From Hippophae tibetana (lineage: Eukaryota > Streptophyta > Magnoliopsida > Rosales > Elaeagnaceae), in contig CM072811.1 in assembly GCA_037013495.1 (NCBI GenBank), positions 20,582,159 through 20,646,158 on the forward strand: a stretch of DNA of 64,000 nt, written 5' to 3'. Below, piece after piece: positions 9,420 through 22,056 of the stretch. Numbering within the stretch: position 1 is the stretch's first letter; the number at the start of each line of letters is the position of its first letter. The translations under genes and the position numbers were made by a program. The notes below the pieces were generated by a model. That model saw nothing but the letters and a program-made list of their open reading frames with translations. It was not told the origin of the DNA and made no database searches.

Positions 9420-12190
9420 AAAATAAATATTTTCTCAATAAATATTTTTAGCTTATTATAATAATAAAATATATTTAAATATGAATGAATTAATATATAA
9501 AATATCACTTATCAAATTATTCTATATCTATTATTTGCTAGTCTTGGAATAAAGTGAGGATTCATATTTGAGAGAATAATTTTTTAAATATTTTATCTAA
9601 AAGATTTAACAATATTATGATTTAAATTTTTAATAAATAAATATTAACTCTAATCATACATTTGTTATAGCTATTATACATTAAAAAATGCTTAAAATGT
9701 GTGTGATGTATCTACTAGGCAAACTATATAATTTAGATCAATAAAGCTCATGTGTATTTCTATGGAACATAATTTCTAGATTTATATCAAGCACAATATG
9801 ATTTTCTTAAAGTTATATCTTCATTTAAAAGTATTTTCTAAATTTAAAAAAGTAAAGGTTTTTTATTTGGTTGTAAAGAGGTTAAGGTTTGTTTGTTTGT
9901 TTAATCAAATGAAATGAAAAAAAAAAAATTCATTAGTTTATAGAGTAAGAAAAATAGACTTATAAATAATATTTTTTTAAGATCAATTATGTTTATAAAT
10001 CAGGTCAAATTTTATTATTTTGGATCCAAATATTAGTATCGATTTTGTTTTCTCTTTTTTTTTTTTGCCAATTTGTTTTCAACATGTAGTCCTTTTAATA
10101 TTTCCTTTCAACTTGTCTCTTTATTTTTATTATTAATTTTCTTGAAACTAAAATATCTTAAGGGTACATATTATAACTAGGGCTGATTTATATATCTTAG
10201 AAGTTTAATCGATTATAACACAATTGATGTTAATATATTTTATTTTATCATTTTTATATTTTATTTTTCTCATTTTTATCACTTATTCTTGAAATATAAA
10301 GTATGACCAATGTATTTGGTTTAAAGAGGTTAATCCTATTACTTAATTGTTTTTTCAAGAAATACACTTAGCATTTGGCTTAATAAAACTTCAAAAAAAA
10401 TCCTAACAACCTAATCATGCTCATTAGAGTTAAAATAACAATTTAAGAAATCCACATAGCACTTTAAAAATTCAAAAGCATAGATTATCATATCATTATT
10501 TTAGCTATTATGCATGCAAGTTTTGAGTAAAATTATGGTAAAGTTTTCTTCACTTAGGAGCAAGGTCCACACTCCATCAAGATTCATTATCATTTTTGAC
10601 GTAACATTATTTAGCTAATTTTATCATAAATGTCAAAAAACAAAGAGAAATCGTGTGATTGTTTCCAAGTCCATCTATTAATCTTAAATATCCTATGGAC
10701 GGACGGTCATAAATAAATACTAAAAATGAAAAAATATATGTTACCTAAAGTATACTAGACTAATAAGCTATTAAAATAAAGATAAGATATGTTAACACTC
10801 CCTTCTACACCTAATTCTTACATTGTTCTTAATGTAAGCACATGTATATATAAATGTAAAAATGAGTTAAAAAGAGAGAGTAGAAAATAAATATGATGGG
10901 TTGTCTATCACAAAACGCTTGATTTAACATCTTCAACCCTACATTATGACTTTTATTATTTGTCACCATCAAATACCTTGAAGTGCAGTCAAACTGTCAA
11001 GCTAGCATTCAATTAAGCATTTCCATGCACCTTAGTGATAGTCTCCTTTGAGGCATACTATACACATTCTCTTACACACATATCGCTTTGCTATCCTTAA
11101 AGCTCATGCTTGGTAATAACAAGTTCCTTAAAGTACTTTTCATACCAAGGAACCTATTCAATATCTTCTATAAGAGGTATACGGATTTACAACTTAGGGA
11201 AAGTCTCCAAATTCTTTTTTTCATGATTCTTTAGTGTCAAGTAGATTCTTAAGGGTGGTGATCTTGTCTTCCTCACTAATCTCTTCTTCGTTTATATCAT
11301 TTATAATGAATTTTGGGGGATCCTCTAGTTGTTTACTACTATCCACACTAATGACAGAGGTCTCTATAATATTGGCAACTACTTGAGATGTGAACTCAAT
11401 AACTACATGTGCTTCTAGTATTTCTACAACTATGACCAATTGGCCAAGTTGAGTCTAGATTTTTTTATAGTAGTATTGACTTCTTGCTAAAGTTTTATAT
11501 TGTTAATAACCATAACAATAATGTATTGTGGCATTGAGAATGAGACTAGATATGATTTTGAACTTCTTTATTAGATTGTTCATTAAAATTTGGTTAATTT
11601 ATATCTCAAGATTCCTCCTTGAAATTTCTCGTTCCTATTAAGATTTCAAAGTGTGAACAACTCAAGAATTTATTAAGTCCTCAAGAGACTTACCTTGAAC
11701 AATTATAATAGGTTATAAGATTAGGAATGAGAAGTTAGGTGTGATGTTAGAATTCTCTACTAAATTTCTATATGAATAAATTGGGTATTGATGATCCCAT
11801 CATCCTACATTGTATATGTTAGAATATGGATCACATAGAAGATTAGCATGGTCTGAATTATCTTGTAACTACCCAAAGTATAATTCAAGAAATTCGGATT
11901 TGTTATATCCACGTGTATTCTTATTCCCTTGACATTCAACACATCAAGAAAAAAAATAGTAATCATAGTTAAATAAATAAATAAAAGTAGACTAAAAATG
12001 AAATAAAAAAGATCTAAACCTAAAAATAGAAAATAATTAAAAGATGAATAATTAAAAGTTAAAAAATCTAAAATAAAAATAAAACTAATAATAAACTAAA
12101 AAACTTAACAAATTTTAAAAAATAAAGAAAAAATTTTGAAGGAAAAAAATAAAGTAAATAAAACTTAGCAATAAATAAGAGAATTGTTGA
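9420..12190. other. Gene-free region, mostly AT-rich, unassigned repeats
   Basis: No gene is supported. A 72-codon minus-strand ORF at 11221-11439 is acidic and shows no recognisable domain. The text at 10900-11900 is less AT-biased and reads like decayed retroelement, but no motif allows assignment. Confidence 0.35.
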
Positions 12191-12209
12191 AACAATCCCC
12201 AATAAAAGT

Positions 12210-12400
12210 GTCAAAAACTTGACACGTTTGAATACGTGATCACACACAAATAATAAATAATTTAAAAATGGATTATTGTATCTATGAGAATTGTTAAAAA
12301 TATCTATTCTTATTCACTAATTCGTCGATAAATTAACTAAATTAACACAGGGGATTTTAGGTTGTTTTTGAAGAAAATAACCTCAAATAATAAATTGTAG
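12210..12400. repeat. Dispersed repeat, copy 2 (partner 8095-8290)
   Basis: Similar to 8095-8290 in the same orientation, sharing TTGA-ACACGT-like starts, ATAATTTAAAAAT, GAGAATTGTTAA and a CTAATTCGT box. It is followed by an (ATT)n run at about 12404-12420. Confidence 0.45.
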
Positions 12401-12419
12401 AATTATTATTATTATTATT

Positions 12420-13535
12420 AGGAAACTACTGCATGCCTCATATCCGATGAAAAACTTAAATTTAAATTAATACCTTATTAATTAATGCGATTTATCTAAA
12501 GATCTACAAAAATTATGTCATCTCCAAAAAGGAGTCTACTTGGAGTAATGTTTTCAATCTCCTTTCCCTAATTGGTTCTCAAAGAATAATACAAAAATAA
12601 AAGAAATTAACAAAGAATATTAAAATTCTTAGAACTTGTAAAAGTATTGATTACTTCGCCTTCCATGAAAAAAACAAGCTTCTTGTTTGAAGTCGTTGAA
12701 GGCACCATCCCACCTCAAACCAAACCCACATATATGTCTATTAGTAGGTTCTCATGTTTCTTCTCTATCAATATATTCACTAAAATTAATATTGCTTTCT
12801 ATTTATGGGTTTTGTTGCTAAAATGGCTTAAATAATTAAATATATATATTAATTTTTTTTTTAAATCTGGGTTGAATTCGTATCAAACTTATCTAATTCA
12901 TATATTTTTATTATACAAAAATCCACTATTTTATACATTCAAATTGATCTACAATCATCAAAACCATAAAAAATAAATTTAATCCAAACTCTCATGGATG
13001 GACTTTCAAGATTTTTCCTAATCTGTGTCCAAATTTTTGATTTTGGGATCGGACTCTAGGGATTGAAACAAGAGCATCAGTCCCCTTTTCATGATAAGGA
13101 AAAGTAAAACGTGAGAAATAGGTCATCAGCCTAATCCCAAACTGAACCCTTGAACCCACAAGATTAACAGTAATTATAAAACGATATCCAATTGTTCCAA
13201 TCAGTACTAGGCTTCAAAACAGTCATGTAGTATGAAATGCACCCAAGATTAATAAGGTGGTAATATGGGTCACATCTCATAATACAAACACCATACAAAT
13301 TATTATTTTTATTTAGAATTCATTACTAGTTCATATGTGTCTGTAAATATAATAGTTTTTTCTAATATAAATAAACAATTTGACTAAAAATAATATAAAA
13401 TTTTCATAATATTAAAAAAATGTGAATTTGGAAAAAAACAAAACTAACACGAACATGCACAATTCGAGACTATGGACACCCCTAAAGATTATGTCATATG
13501 TACACAGTAATGTTTTGCTCATATTTTCCTGTTCC
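12420..13535. other. Gene-free spacer downstream of ATG6
   Basis: No coding sequence recognised. This AT-rich interval should contain the ATG6 3' UTR and polyadenylation site near its right end, just left of 13539, but no specific signal could be fixed. Confidence 0.4.
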
Positions 13536-13538
13536 TTA

Positions 13539-16500
13539 TCATGGGTTTGATGAGTTATGAAACTCTGATTTTGAGTCTGCGCCTCGCTTTGTACTTAAAG
13601 AGCCGGCAGCAGGAACCTCAGCATTTAAGATACCATAGATGATAGAGGCTGGAAATTTGTATTCCCAACAAACCAGAACAGAGCCCACTTTAAGTTGCAG
13701 AGTGTGTACTTGAGTGCTTTGGTCCAACTCTCCTGCTTGTTGAAGCTTTGTGTTATAGAATAGTTTTCAACTTTGTCATTCTCAATCCTGCATAATCAGT
13801 TCACCACAATTAGTTCGAGACAGAAAAGCTAAAAAAAAAAATTTATTTTCTGTATCATATAAAATTTATACTTTGATACAAAGAATACAGATTGTCATGC
13901 ATATAGAATAAACTAATAATCCATTTAAGAAGTTTAAAACCAACATTGCATTTAATTAGTTGGGAGAAGTTTTAACAGAATAAACACCAACCACAACAGA
14001 CTGTAAATCTTACTTATAAGGCAGTTTAAAACATTTCTCAGGAGGTATGTTGTTTTCTTGATCCTTAGAATTTGCAAACTCAGCAAAGTCCTTAAGGCAT
14101 GTCAAGAACAATGTCATTGCTTTATCGTAGCGTGTGCTCCAGAACAAATTCACTGGACCAAACCTAACAAGTACACTCATATCAGTAAGAAGTTGAAAAC
14201 ATCCACTATAAAATCAAAAATTGAAAGAACAGGAGGATTTTCTCCAGCAAACCAAGCTTCAAAAATAAAAATTCATTATGCAAATAAATAAAAGAAATAC
14301 AAATTCAGAACAAAGAAAGTTGTAACATCTATGCTTACAGCTCATAGGTATTATTGTTGTTGTCCATGATTCGAGGATAGCTTCCCAAAGGAAGTATTTT
14401 TATTCGATACCTGAAAGTTGATGATTCGTGTTAGAAAATGACTAAGAAATCAATTTTGCTACAACCTAAAAGGACAATTAGATGACTTTTTTGATGATTT
14501 GCAAAAGAGCGTACTGAAACTTTGGCCGGAAATAATGGCACATTGTATGGAGAAGAAGACAGGCTTGGCCCCAGGCAGCATTAATCTCATCCCATTCAAC
14601 CTGATATTTCACAATTTGCAACCATGTATCAGAATTCATATTATTAACAAAAGGTATAAAAAAACAGACAAGAGGGCAATAATAACATTACTCTCTAGAT
14701 GACAAGTTTACCATAAAGCTATAAACTTATGCCCCAAGAAGCACCAATGCTACCAGTTAATTATATTTGTCTTCTTTTTTGCTAATGATAAGCGTATTTT
14801 TTGGATAACCAAATCCGTCTCCACGCTCACTTATAATTTAATAACAAATTTGACCTATATACTTAACATAACCAGTGATGTAAGTTCCAGCAGTGAAAGA
14901 GACGCAGATAGAGAGCCTATCACATAGGTACTTGCCCACCTTTGATGAGAAGCCCAACCCATATGATAAACATGTTTCTCTAAAATCCTCATTTAATGTG
15001 CCTGCTAAAGACATACATGGAAGTATGACAACACAACTACACAAACACCCACCTCATTAAAGAGATAGCAGAAAATCCCAAACAATCGACAGAAACTGTG
15101 GTTTGAAAGCAAATGTGAAAAATGTAGCTAAAAATGAAAAAAAAATTGAAAATATCACGTCTAGCTCTCTAACCGGGATTTTAGGAAGCCGCCCTAGCCG
15201 AAAATTGTTTATTGTTCCGAATTCTCCATCATGCCAAATTGGAAATGCATCATTCAACATATTAGTTTGTTTCAACAACTCCAAATGTGCTTGTGAAACT
15301 TCTATCTTGGCCAGAATTGCATCTCTCTCCTCCTGTTAACCAAAGGCATTTTATGAACACAACGAACAAGATACTTAAAATACTGGAGTAGAAAGAAGAT
15401 TTTTCCTTACTCACTTAAACTTTGTTAAGCGAAAAAGAAAAGCATTCTATCAAAGGAGTACCACGTAGAGTTAACATAGATAAATGCTTCACCCACAATA
15501 GATACTTAGTGATGAGAATTAAAGAAAGTATAAACATTAAATGTATTTTATTTTAGTGTTATTTAATCCAATAAGATATTAATATATTTAAATTTAGTGT
15601 GTAAGGATCAAGTATTTGATTTCCACATTTCAATTTCAAATTCAAATATTTAATCTTAGACTTACAATTCAAATGTCTAACTATCTTATTGAACTAGATA
15701 ATACTAAAATAAATAGATTAAAATTAAAACTCATTGATTCCCATCAATTCGCTATAAACATTCTTTTTTTCTTTTCCTTTTTTAAGGAATTAGCTATAAA
15801 CATTCTAACTCCAAGAAAAAAAAAAGAGAGCTACACTCCAAGGACAATAAAATTAATCAATAAAATAAAAAACCAGACAATAGTACAACATGATCACAAA
15901 AAGCATGGCAATTTCCCAACAGTATCAGAGAAAACGAATGCAACAGGTCGTGAACCATAAACCATTGCCAACCTACCTGATGAGAAATTAATTGAAATTG
16001 AAAATTATTGAATTCATGCCAGTACCTGTATATAATTAGTACAAGCGAAGTTAACAAGAAAGTCTCTGAAAGAAAAGTGTAAACAATGTGTGTTCCAAAT
16101 CAAACATAAAAAATACCGCTCCTCCAGTTCTTTAAATTTGTTAGTTTTCAGTTCAAGTTCCTTCATATCAGCATTTACTTCTGCATTATGTTTCTCTATT
16201 TCTTCAATTTCTGCTTCAAGCCTTTGTTCCTCTTCCTCAATCTTCAAGAGCATTGAGAAAAGTCTAATCAGCAATTTGACACAACTTAGAAAAAAAATTA
16301 AATATCAAACTATTATTTAGTAACATTTTCTAACGTCACCCAAAGACACAACCATGGATATACCTAAGAGAGATGGGATGGCTGCATAAATTCAGTCTTA
16401 AAACTCTTGTAAACTTAAAAACTTTTAGTAAACTACTGGGTCTCACGCCAATGAAATTATTTAAGGCATATAAAAAGCAGCAATCATCATATCAAATAGA

Positions 16501-18186
16501 AAAATTTATAAGACATATGGGGCTCCAAGTTTGTTGCTCTTTTCCATCCAAGTGGCATACTCTACGAGGCAAATTAGCTTCTTTTCAAGATAAAACCAAC
16601 TTGCTCTCAACCTGAAGAGAAAGAATATGAAGGATCAAAATCAGATGAAATTTCTGTCCTAGATACCATCAGTTTTGGAATGCAGCCGCAAAGGTCAGTG
16701 AAATTAAATCAAGATTAAAAATGCTCACAGGCCACATTTACTGAGATGGTCAGCCATACCACTTAGCATTAGCACATTTGAGCTGGGTATCCCCCATCTA
16801 AATACTACATTAGACACCCTATTTTACAAGGAAAGTTAGCTATTGGTCAAGCCTATAACCTATTAATTGTCAAAACCTGGAAAGATTCTCACTGTGGTAT
16901 TTATCCATCAATAAAAAGCACCTTTAACTTCTCTTTAAGAAAATCAGCCTCACTAAGAACATCCAGAGCCTCCCCCTCCAAGCGTTTAAGACAAGCTTCA
17001 TAAGCTTCAATGTCCCTGTTCACATATTTGACCTCTTTATCAAGTTTATCAGACAATACCCTCATGCAATCAAGGCATAGGGGTTGCTCAACCTGAAAAT
17101 GTTAGCAGAAAGAAAAAATCATTAAGCCATAGTCCTGTTACAATACTTGATCCCAAAAGCATTAGTTAAATGTTTTAGTATAGGCATGCATACTTGTGTT
17201 TGGATGGTGGCGAGTTCAAATGCACGGTTCAGTACAGTTATAGTAGAGTGAAATCCGGAATTGTTCGGATGCAAAGGACTATTAGATTGACCATCAGGTG
17301 ATGGTAAATGGGTTCCACCTCCATCTGGCGAGGATTCAGATTTGTAAACAACCACAAAGGATTCATCCATTGCCCTCGCCTGGCCTGTGTCAGGTTGGAA
17401 AGCACCACCATGGGGATGGAGAGGAACTCCTTGTGCTCTTTGTTTAGGTAACACCACAAATGAATTATCCATTCGCATTGAAGCTAACACATTATTTGCC
17501 CCATGCATCGAAGAGCCTTGCATGCCTGGATGTGCCATTATCATAATCACCAAATCAATCAAAAATTTATAGCAGCTGGAATACAGTTAACCCAATATCG
17601 AAAAGATCATGCTACAGGGGCATCAGAAACACTAAATTCACATACAAAAGCAAATAATTATGCAGCTTTTATTATGCGTAGACCGTAGGTACAACATAAT
17701 GCAGCATCAGATATGAATCGTATAACCATATTTATGCATTTTTTGGCTTGCAAATAAGTGGGTACTTTAAAAACACCAATACTACGGAGATAATCCTATT
17801 TAATAGTCCAAATCCAAATTACAATGTTTCTTGAGGAGTTTACAACTCAGACGAGAAAAAATAGTGATAAGAAAAGAGACCAAGCAAGCATAAATTAAGG
17901 CTAATCAACGAAAATTACCGTAACAATTTAAAGAAAGTTACTTCATTGAAACAAAAACCACATAGAGAAAACCTCAATTAAATTCAAATAAAATGCTATA
18001 AAATTTTACAATTAAAGGTGAAAGAATGAAGGGGTAAAAGAAAGAATGACCGGAGCGAGAAGAATCGTTGAAGAACTTTTCGGCGTAAGAATCGACGCCG
18101 ACGATACAAAGGGAATGGCGGCAGTTCTGGCAGACCCATCTGGGCAAATTCGGATCCTCTGGAAAGCTCCGACCCTTTCCACCCAT
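13539..18186 (-). CDS. ATG6: Autophagy protein ATG6 / Beclin 1, ten exons, frameshift near the C-terminus
   Basis: ATG6 is the regulatory subunit of the class III PI3-kinase (VPS34-VPS15) complex, which makes PI3P for autophagosome formation and vacuolar sorting. Exons (minus strand): 18051-18186, 17194-17525, 16922-17092, 16117-16241, 15977-16025, 15174-15332, 14515-14600, 14339-14410, 14014-14163 and 13787 down to the stop at 13625-13627. All introns are GT-AG and phases agree, giving 480 residues. Seen: WVCQNC (C19/C22) and CLDC (C162/C165) pairs; a Glu/Lys-rich coiled coil encoded by exons 3-6; [13 protein letters not shown] starting the evolutionarily conserved domain in exon 6; [12 protein letters not shown] in exon 9; [27 protein letters not shown] in exon 10. 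After FQPLSSMVS a TAA ends the frame. The usual plant tail ([12 protein letters not shown]) follows one base out of frame, to a TGA at 13539-13541. Very sure of identity. Confidence 0.95.
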
Positions 18187-18700
18187 ACCCTGGTTTTAAC
18201 TTGGGTATTAACTTAAGATTTCATAGATTCTTCGTCTCTTTGAGAAAGCTTACAACCAAATCATAAGTCATAATAACAGAGATTTTGTAGACATTCGATT
18301 TTGGATATAAAATCTATTAAAATACGGGGAAATATATCTTTATCAAATTTATATGCGATATTTTTAATGATTTTAATTGAATCATTAAAATTTAGGGTAG
18401 AGTGTTGCAATGGTTAATAAATTTTAATTTATTTTAGACATATATTTTTAAATTTTTAAAATGTAAAATTTTATTTTTAAATTTTTAAAAACTTATAATA
18501 TAATTTATTTTAAAATTTTACAGATATAATTTGACTACAATTTATAAAATAAAAATTTATTATATATATATATATATGTAAAATTTTAAAATTAAATAGT
18601 ATAATTTTAAAATTTAATTAATGTTTGAAAAACAATGTTACACTTTAATCTAAAATTTATCTATCTATAAAATTTAAAATCACGACTTTTAATATTTAGA
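18187..18700. other. ATG6 5' flank
   Basis: The bases immediately upstream of the ATG6 start (to about 18290) are less AT-biased, fit a 5' UTR and promoter, and hold no other ORF. Beyond 18300 the sequence turns extremely AT-rich, with a (TA)n run at about 18560-18576, and leads into the tandem array. Confidence 0.4.
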
Positions 18701-20110
18701 CAAAATTACCCACATATTTTAGAATAATAATTATTATTATCTTTAATTATTGTAATATTTAATTCAAATTTATATTTTTTATTAAGTAAGTAATCGATTA
18801 TTAATAACTAAAATATTAAAAATTATTTATATTATAATTGTTTTATAGAAAGTTATTTATTTATTTTTTATAACAATACAATGTTATTTATCTTAATTAA
18901 TATAAACGATGATATCTTTTTCAAATAAATTATTTTAATTTTTTTTAATAATTTAAGTAATAAATTATATAATATTTTAAATATTAATAATTATATAGAA
19001 TAAAATTATTTGTTTATTTTATACAAGGTTATCTATCAAAAATAACATAAAAATTTATCATGTATTATTTTTTATCAAATAGATAATATAAATTATTATT
19101 AATTAAAATATTAATAATTTTGTATATCATAATTATTTATAACTCTTTATGCAATGTTATTTCTCTCAGTTAACATAAATAGTTATCATTTTTTTTTGTT
19201 AATTATCTTAGATCTTATTTTTTATCCACTAAGTAATATAAATTAATTAAAAACAAATTATTAATTGTTAAAATATTGATAAATATATATACTAAAATTT
19301 ATTTTTTATACAACATTATTTATTTGAAGTAACAAAATAATTATTATTTTTTGATGAATTATTTTAATTCTTATCTTTTTATAAATTAAACAACATAAAT
19401 TAATTAACAAATTATTACCAATAAAATATTAATAATTTTTTAGATTACAATTACTTTTCTTTTTAGATACAAGTTTATTTATTAAATAAATAATTACCAT
19501 TTTTTAGTTAACTATCTTAAATAATTTTTTACGAATTAATTAATATATATTAAGTAATAAATTATTAATAACTAAAATATTTACAAGTAATTAGATTAAA
19601 GCTACTTATATTTTATTATTCAATATTATTTATTTTAAGTAATATAAATAACTATAATCTTTTTGTTAATTATCTTAAGTTTTTTTATTAATTAAATAAT
19701 ATAAATTAATCAATAAATTATTAAAAACTAAAATATTTACAATTTTTTATTTTTTTTATACAATGTAATTTATTTTAAGTAATATAAACAGTTATTAATT
19801 TTTTATAGTTAATTATCTTATATTTTAATTTTTAATTAATTAAGTAATAAATTATTATTAGTTAAAATATGAACAATTATCTATATTAAAATTATTTATC
19901 TTTTTCATACAATATTATTTATCTTAAGTAATATAAACAATTATCTTAATTTATATTTTTTATAAATTAAATAAAATATTTATTAACTTAAATATTGATA
20001 ATTTTCTAGATTATAATTACTTTTTTATACATGATTATATATTTTAAATAATATAAATATTTTTTTTAGCTTTGTTATTTGTCTTTTTTTATCAATTAAG
20101 TAATAAATTA
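18700..20110. repeat. Degenerate AT-rich tandem array, about nine units of 125-160 bp
   Basis: A core reading AATTATTAATAACTAAAATATT recurs at about 18801, 18965, 19098, 19258, 19413, 19563, 19710, 19854 and 19979. After each core comes a TTATACAATGTTATTT box, then AAGTAATATAAA, then TTAATTATCTTA. Units shorten from about 160 to 125 bp toward the right. One isolated unit occurs at 33576-33710. There is no coding content. The array lies 0.5 kb upstream of ATG6 and ends shortly before the copia LTR at 20.3-20.5 kb. Confidence 0.75.
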
Positions 20111-20299
20111 ACACATATTTGACTAGTTCAATTAAAATTTTATAAAAATCTTTAAAAATTCATATGTATTCAAAAAATCATTAATTTTAAAAGATTTAAA
20201 AAATATACAAATTTTGATATATCTTTAGTTTAAATTATACGTAGGATATGATTTCTCTTTTGAAATTAAACATAAATAAGAAAGATGAGTAGAGAAAGC

Positions 20300-20478
20300 A
20301 AATGTAATAAGTGATTATAATTAATTTTTGTGTTTATAATACATGTTTTTAGGTTGTTAAGATACAATAGGGGTTAAATATTCATTTCTAATTTCTAATA
20401 ATAATTCTTATAATAAAAGGTAAATCTAAATACGAAGATATAATATCATATTTAAAATTTGACATCTAAATTTTAACA
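20300..20478 (-). mobile_element. 3' LTR start of the host copia element (partial), with polypurine tract
   Basis: On the minus strand the purine tract AAGAGGAAG (20479-20487) is followed by TGTTAAAATTTAGATGTC from 20478 leftward. This is the polypurine tract/LTR junction of the copia element whose pol lies at 25740-28400. The distal end of the LTR was not fixed; 20300 is an estimate. Confidence 0.55.
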
Positions 20479-20640
20479 CTTCCTCTTAGATGTCAATCAC
20501 ATGAAGAAATATGTCTCATTAAAAATCTTGCTAGAAAAACCCAATAAGATAAAACCTAGCGAAGGAAAAAAGAGTATATTGTTCTCGTGTGCATGCAAGA
20601 TTAGCCTTGTTAAACCCAATGGGACAAAACTTAAACGAAG
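20479..20640 (-). mobile_element. 3' untranslated part of the host copia element, left of the nested insertion
   Basis: This is the segment between the RNase H end and the LTR of the host element, cut off by the insertion at 20641-25730. Joining it with 25736 onward removes one copy of CGAAG and restores a continuous text. The box CGAAGGAAAAA[A]GAGTATA occurs at about 20559, and the same wording crosses the restored junction (CGAAGGAAAAAGAGTATA at 25731), showing a local duplication inside the host element. Confidence 0.65.
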
Positions 20641-22044
20641 TGAAAGTTTATAAATTATAAACCTAACTAACCTAGAGGAAGTGAATAAGTTATTTTTAAT
20701 TTTTATCAATTTATAATTTAATAACCTCAATAAAGTAGTGAGACATGTAATCGCGTGTAAGAATAAAGTACGAAAATAAAATAATAACATACGATATTTT
20801 TAGGTGGAAACAACCTAGGCTACAATCATGACTTAAGAGGAAAACCATCAGTCCGTCGGGCTACCTAACTTTCCACGATGAAAAATAAATGTTTAAGTAT
20901 AAACTCGGTTTTATACTACCCTTCATAGGATATTGTCCCAATATACCTTACTTACAAGCATCTGCTCTGTTTTCATAGTTTCCAATATTACGTAAACAGT
21001 TTTCAAACCAACATTCCAATAAACTTCCCACCAATCAGATAAGTTCTCGAATTAATTGCAAAATGGGTTAGCAGAAAAAAATGTTCATGTGTGTTCTAGA
21101 ACAGATTTAATAATGAATAAACCTAACTACATGATTCAAAACATATGTTATTTAAATGAAATCAACTAACAAATCCTAAACCAAAAGATTAAGCAAAATT
21201 TTAACAAAAATAACTTTTTGAAATTTAATAATAAAATTAAATAATTATGATTACACGTAGAATTATTTAATCTAAACATGTAAAATTCTAATCAAGAAGA
21301 AGCTATATAAACATAAAAATACCAAATAAATTTACTAATAAATATATCTAGTATAATATCAATTTAGCATTAATCAACTTATTTAATCCATTATATTCTA
21401 TTTACTAAATATTCATTAATTAAGAAAATATTATAATTACCAAATTATAAAACTTTGTCAATAAAAAAATTTTAAGTACCATCTTATATTATACGTTGAT
21501 TACCTGACTTGTCTGAAGATTACTCATCCTTCATATATATATATATATATATATAATATCACAATGGGTTTGCAACCTCTCACTCGTCAGTTCGGTCAGT
21601 ACAGTTTTCAATTTTCACCTGCTCTCCTTTAATCTATATATATATATATATATATAATACCTAGTAGTATCAAGGTAGAGTGTATTTTAAGTTTAATTTT
21701 TCAAATCACACTAAAATCTTAATATTATAAAAAATTATTTTTAAAACACATCTTAAAAATATTGAATCACATTTAATAAATATTTAATTGATAATTTTAT
21801 AAATTGATTAAAGTATAAATAATTATTTTAGCACAAAAAATAATTATAGATTTATGAACATGTGTTATTAAATGCATGAATATAATTCTATATGTCATAG
21901 TTATAAAAGATATACCTAAAGTACGATTATCTGAAACTAGAGTATTTATTCTGCTTTTCTTGATAGACTTGATAGTAGACCTAAAAACAAATTTACAATT
22001 AAATATTTTATCCTAGAAAATAATCAACACTCATAATCCTTACA
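20641..22044 (-). repeat. 3' LTR of the nested element
   Basis: It aligns along its length with 24360-25730. Shared blocks include AGGTGGAAACAACCTAGGC, TATACCT[AG]AAGTACGA and TTTCTTGATAGACTTGATAG. It carries two (TA)n runs, at about 21536-21556 and 21637-21655, of which only a short form exists in the other LTR; these account for much of the length difference. The many substitutions between the LTRs point to an old insertion. Confidence 0.8.
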
Positions 22045-22056
22045 AACTCCTTTTTT

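Noticed and set aside
11221..11439. 72-codon acidic minus-strand ORF as a gene
   Set aside because: No recognisable domain, no splice or promoter context, and surroundings of decayed repeats; left unassigned.
16014..16320. Separate coiled-coil ORFs on both strands
   Set aside because: The minus-strand text is ATG6 exon 4 with read-through into intron; the plus-strand ORF is its antisense shadow.
16505..16620. Apparent extra ATG6 exon (text after CAG reading VESKLVLS)
   Set aside because: It ends quickly in stops, has no counterpart in the family, and skipping it keeps the phase between exons 3 and 4.
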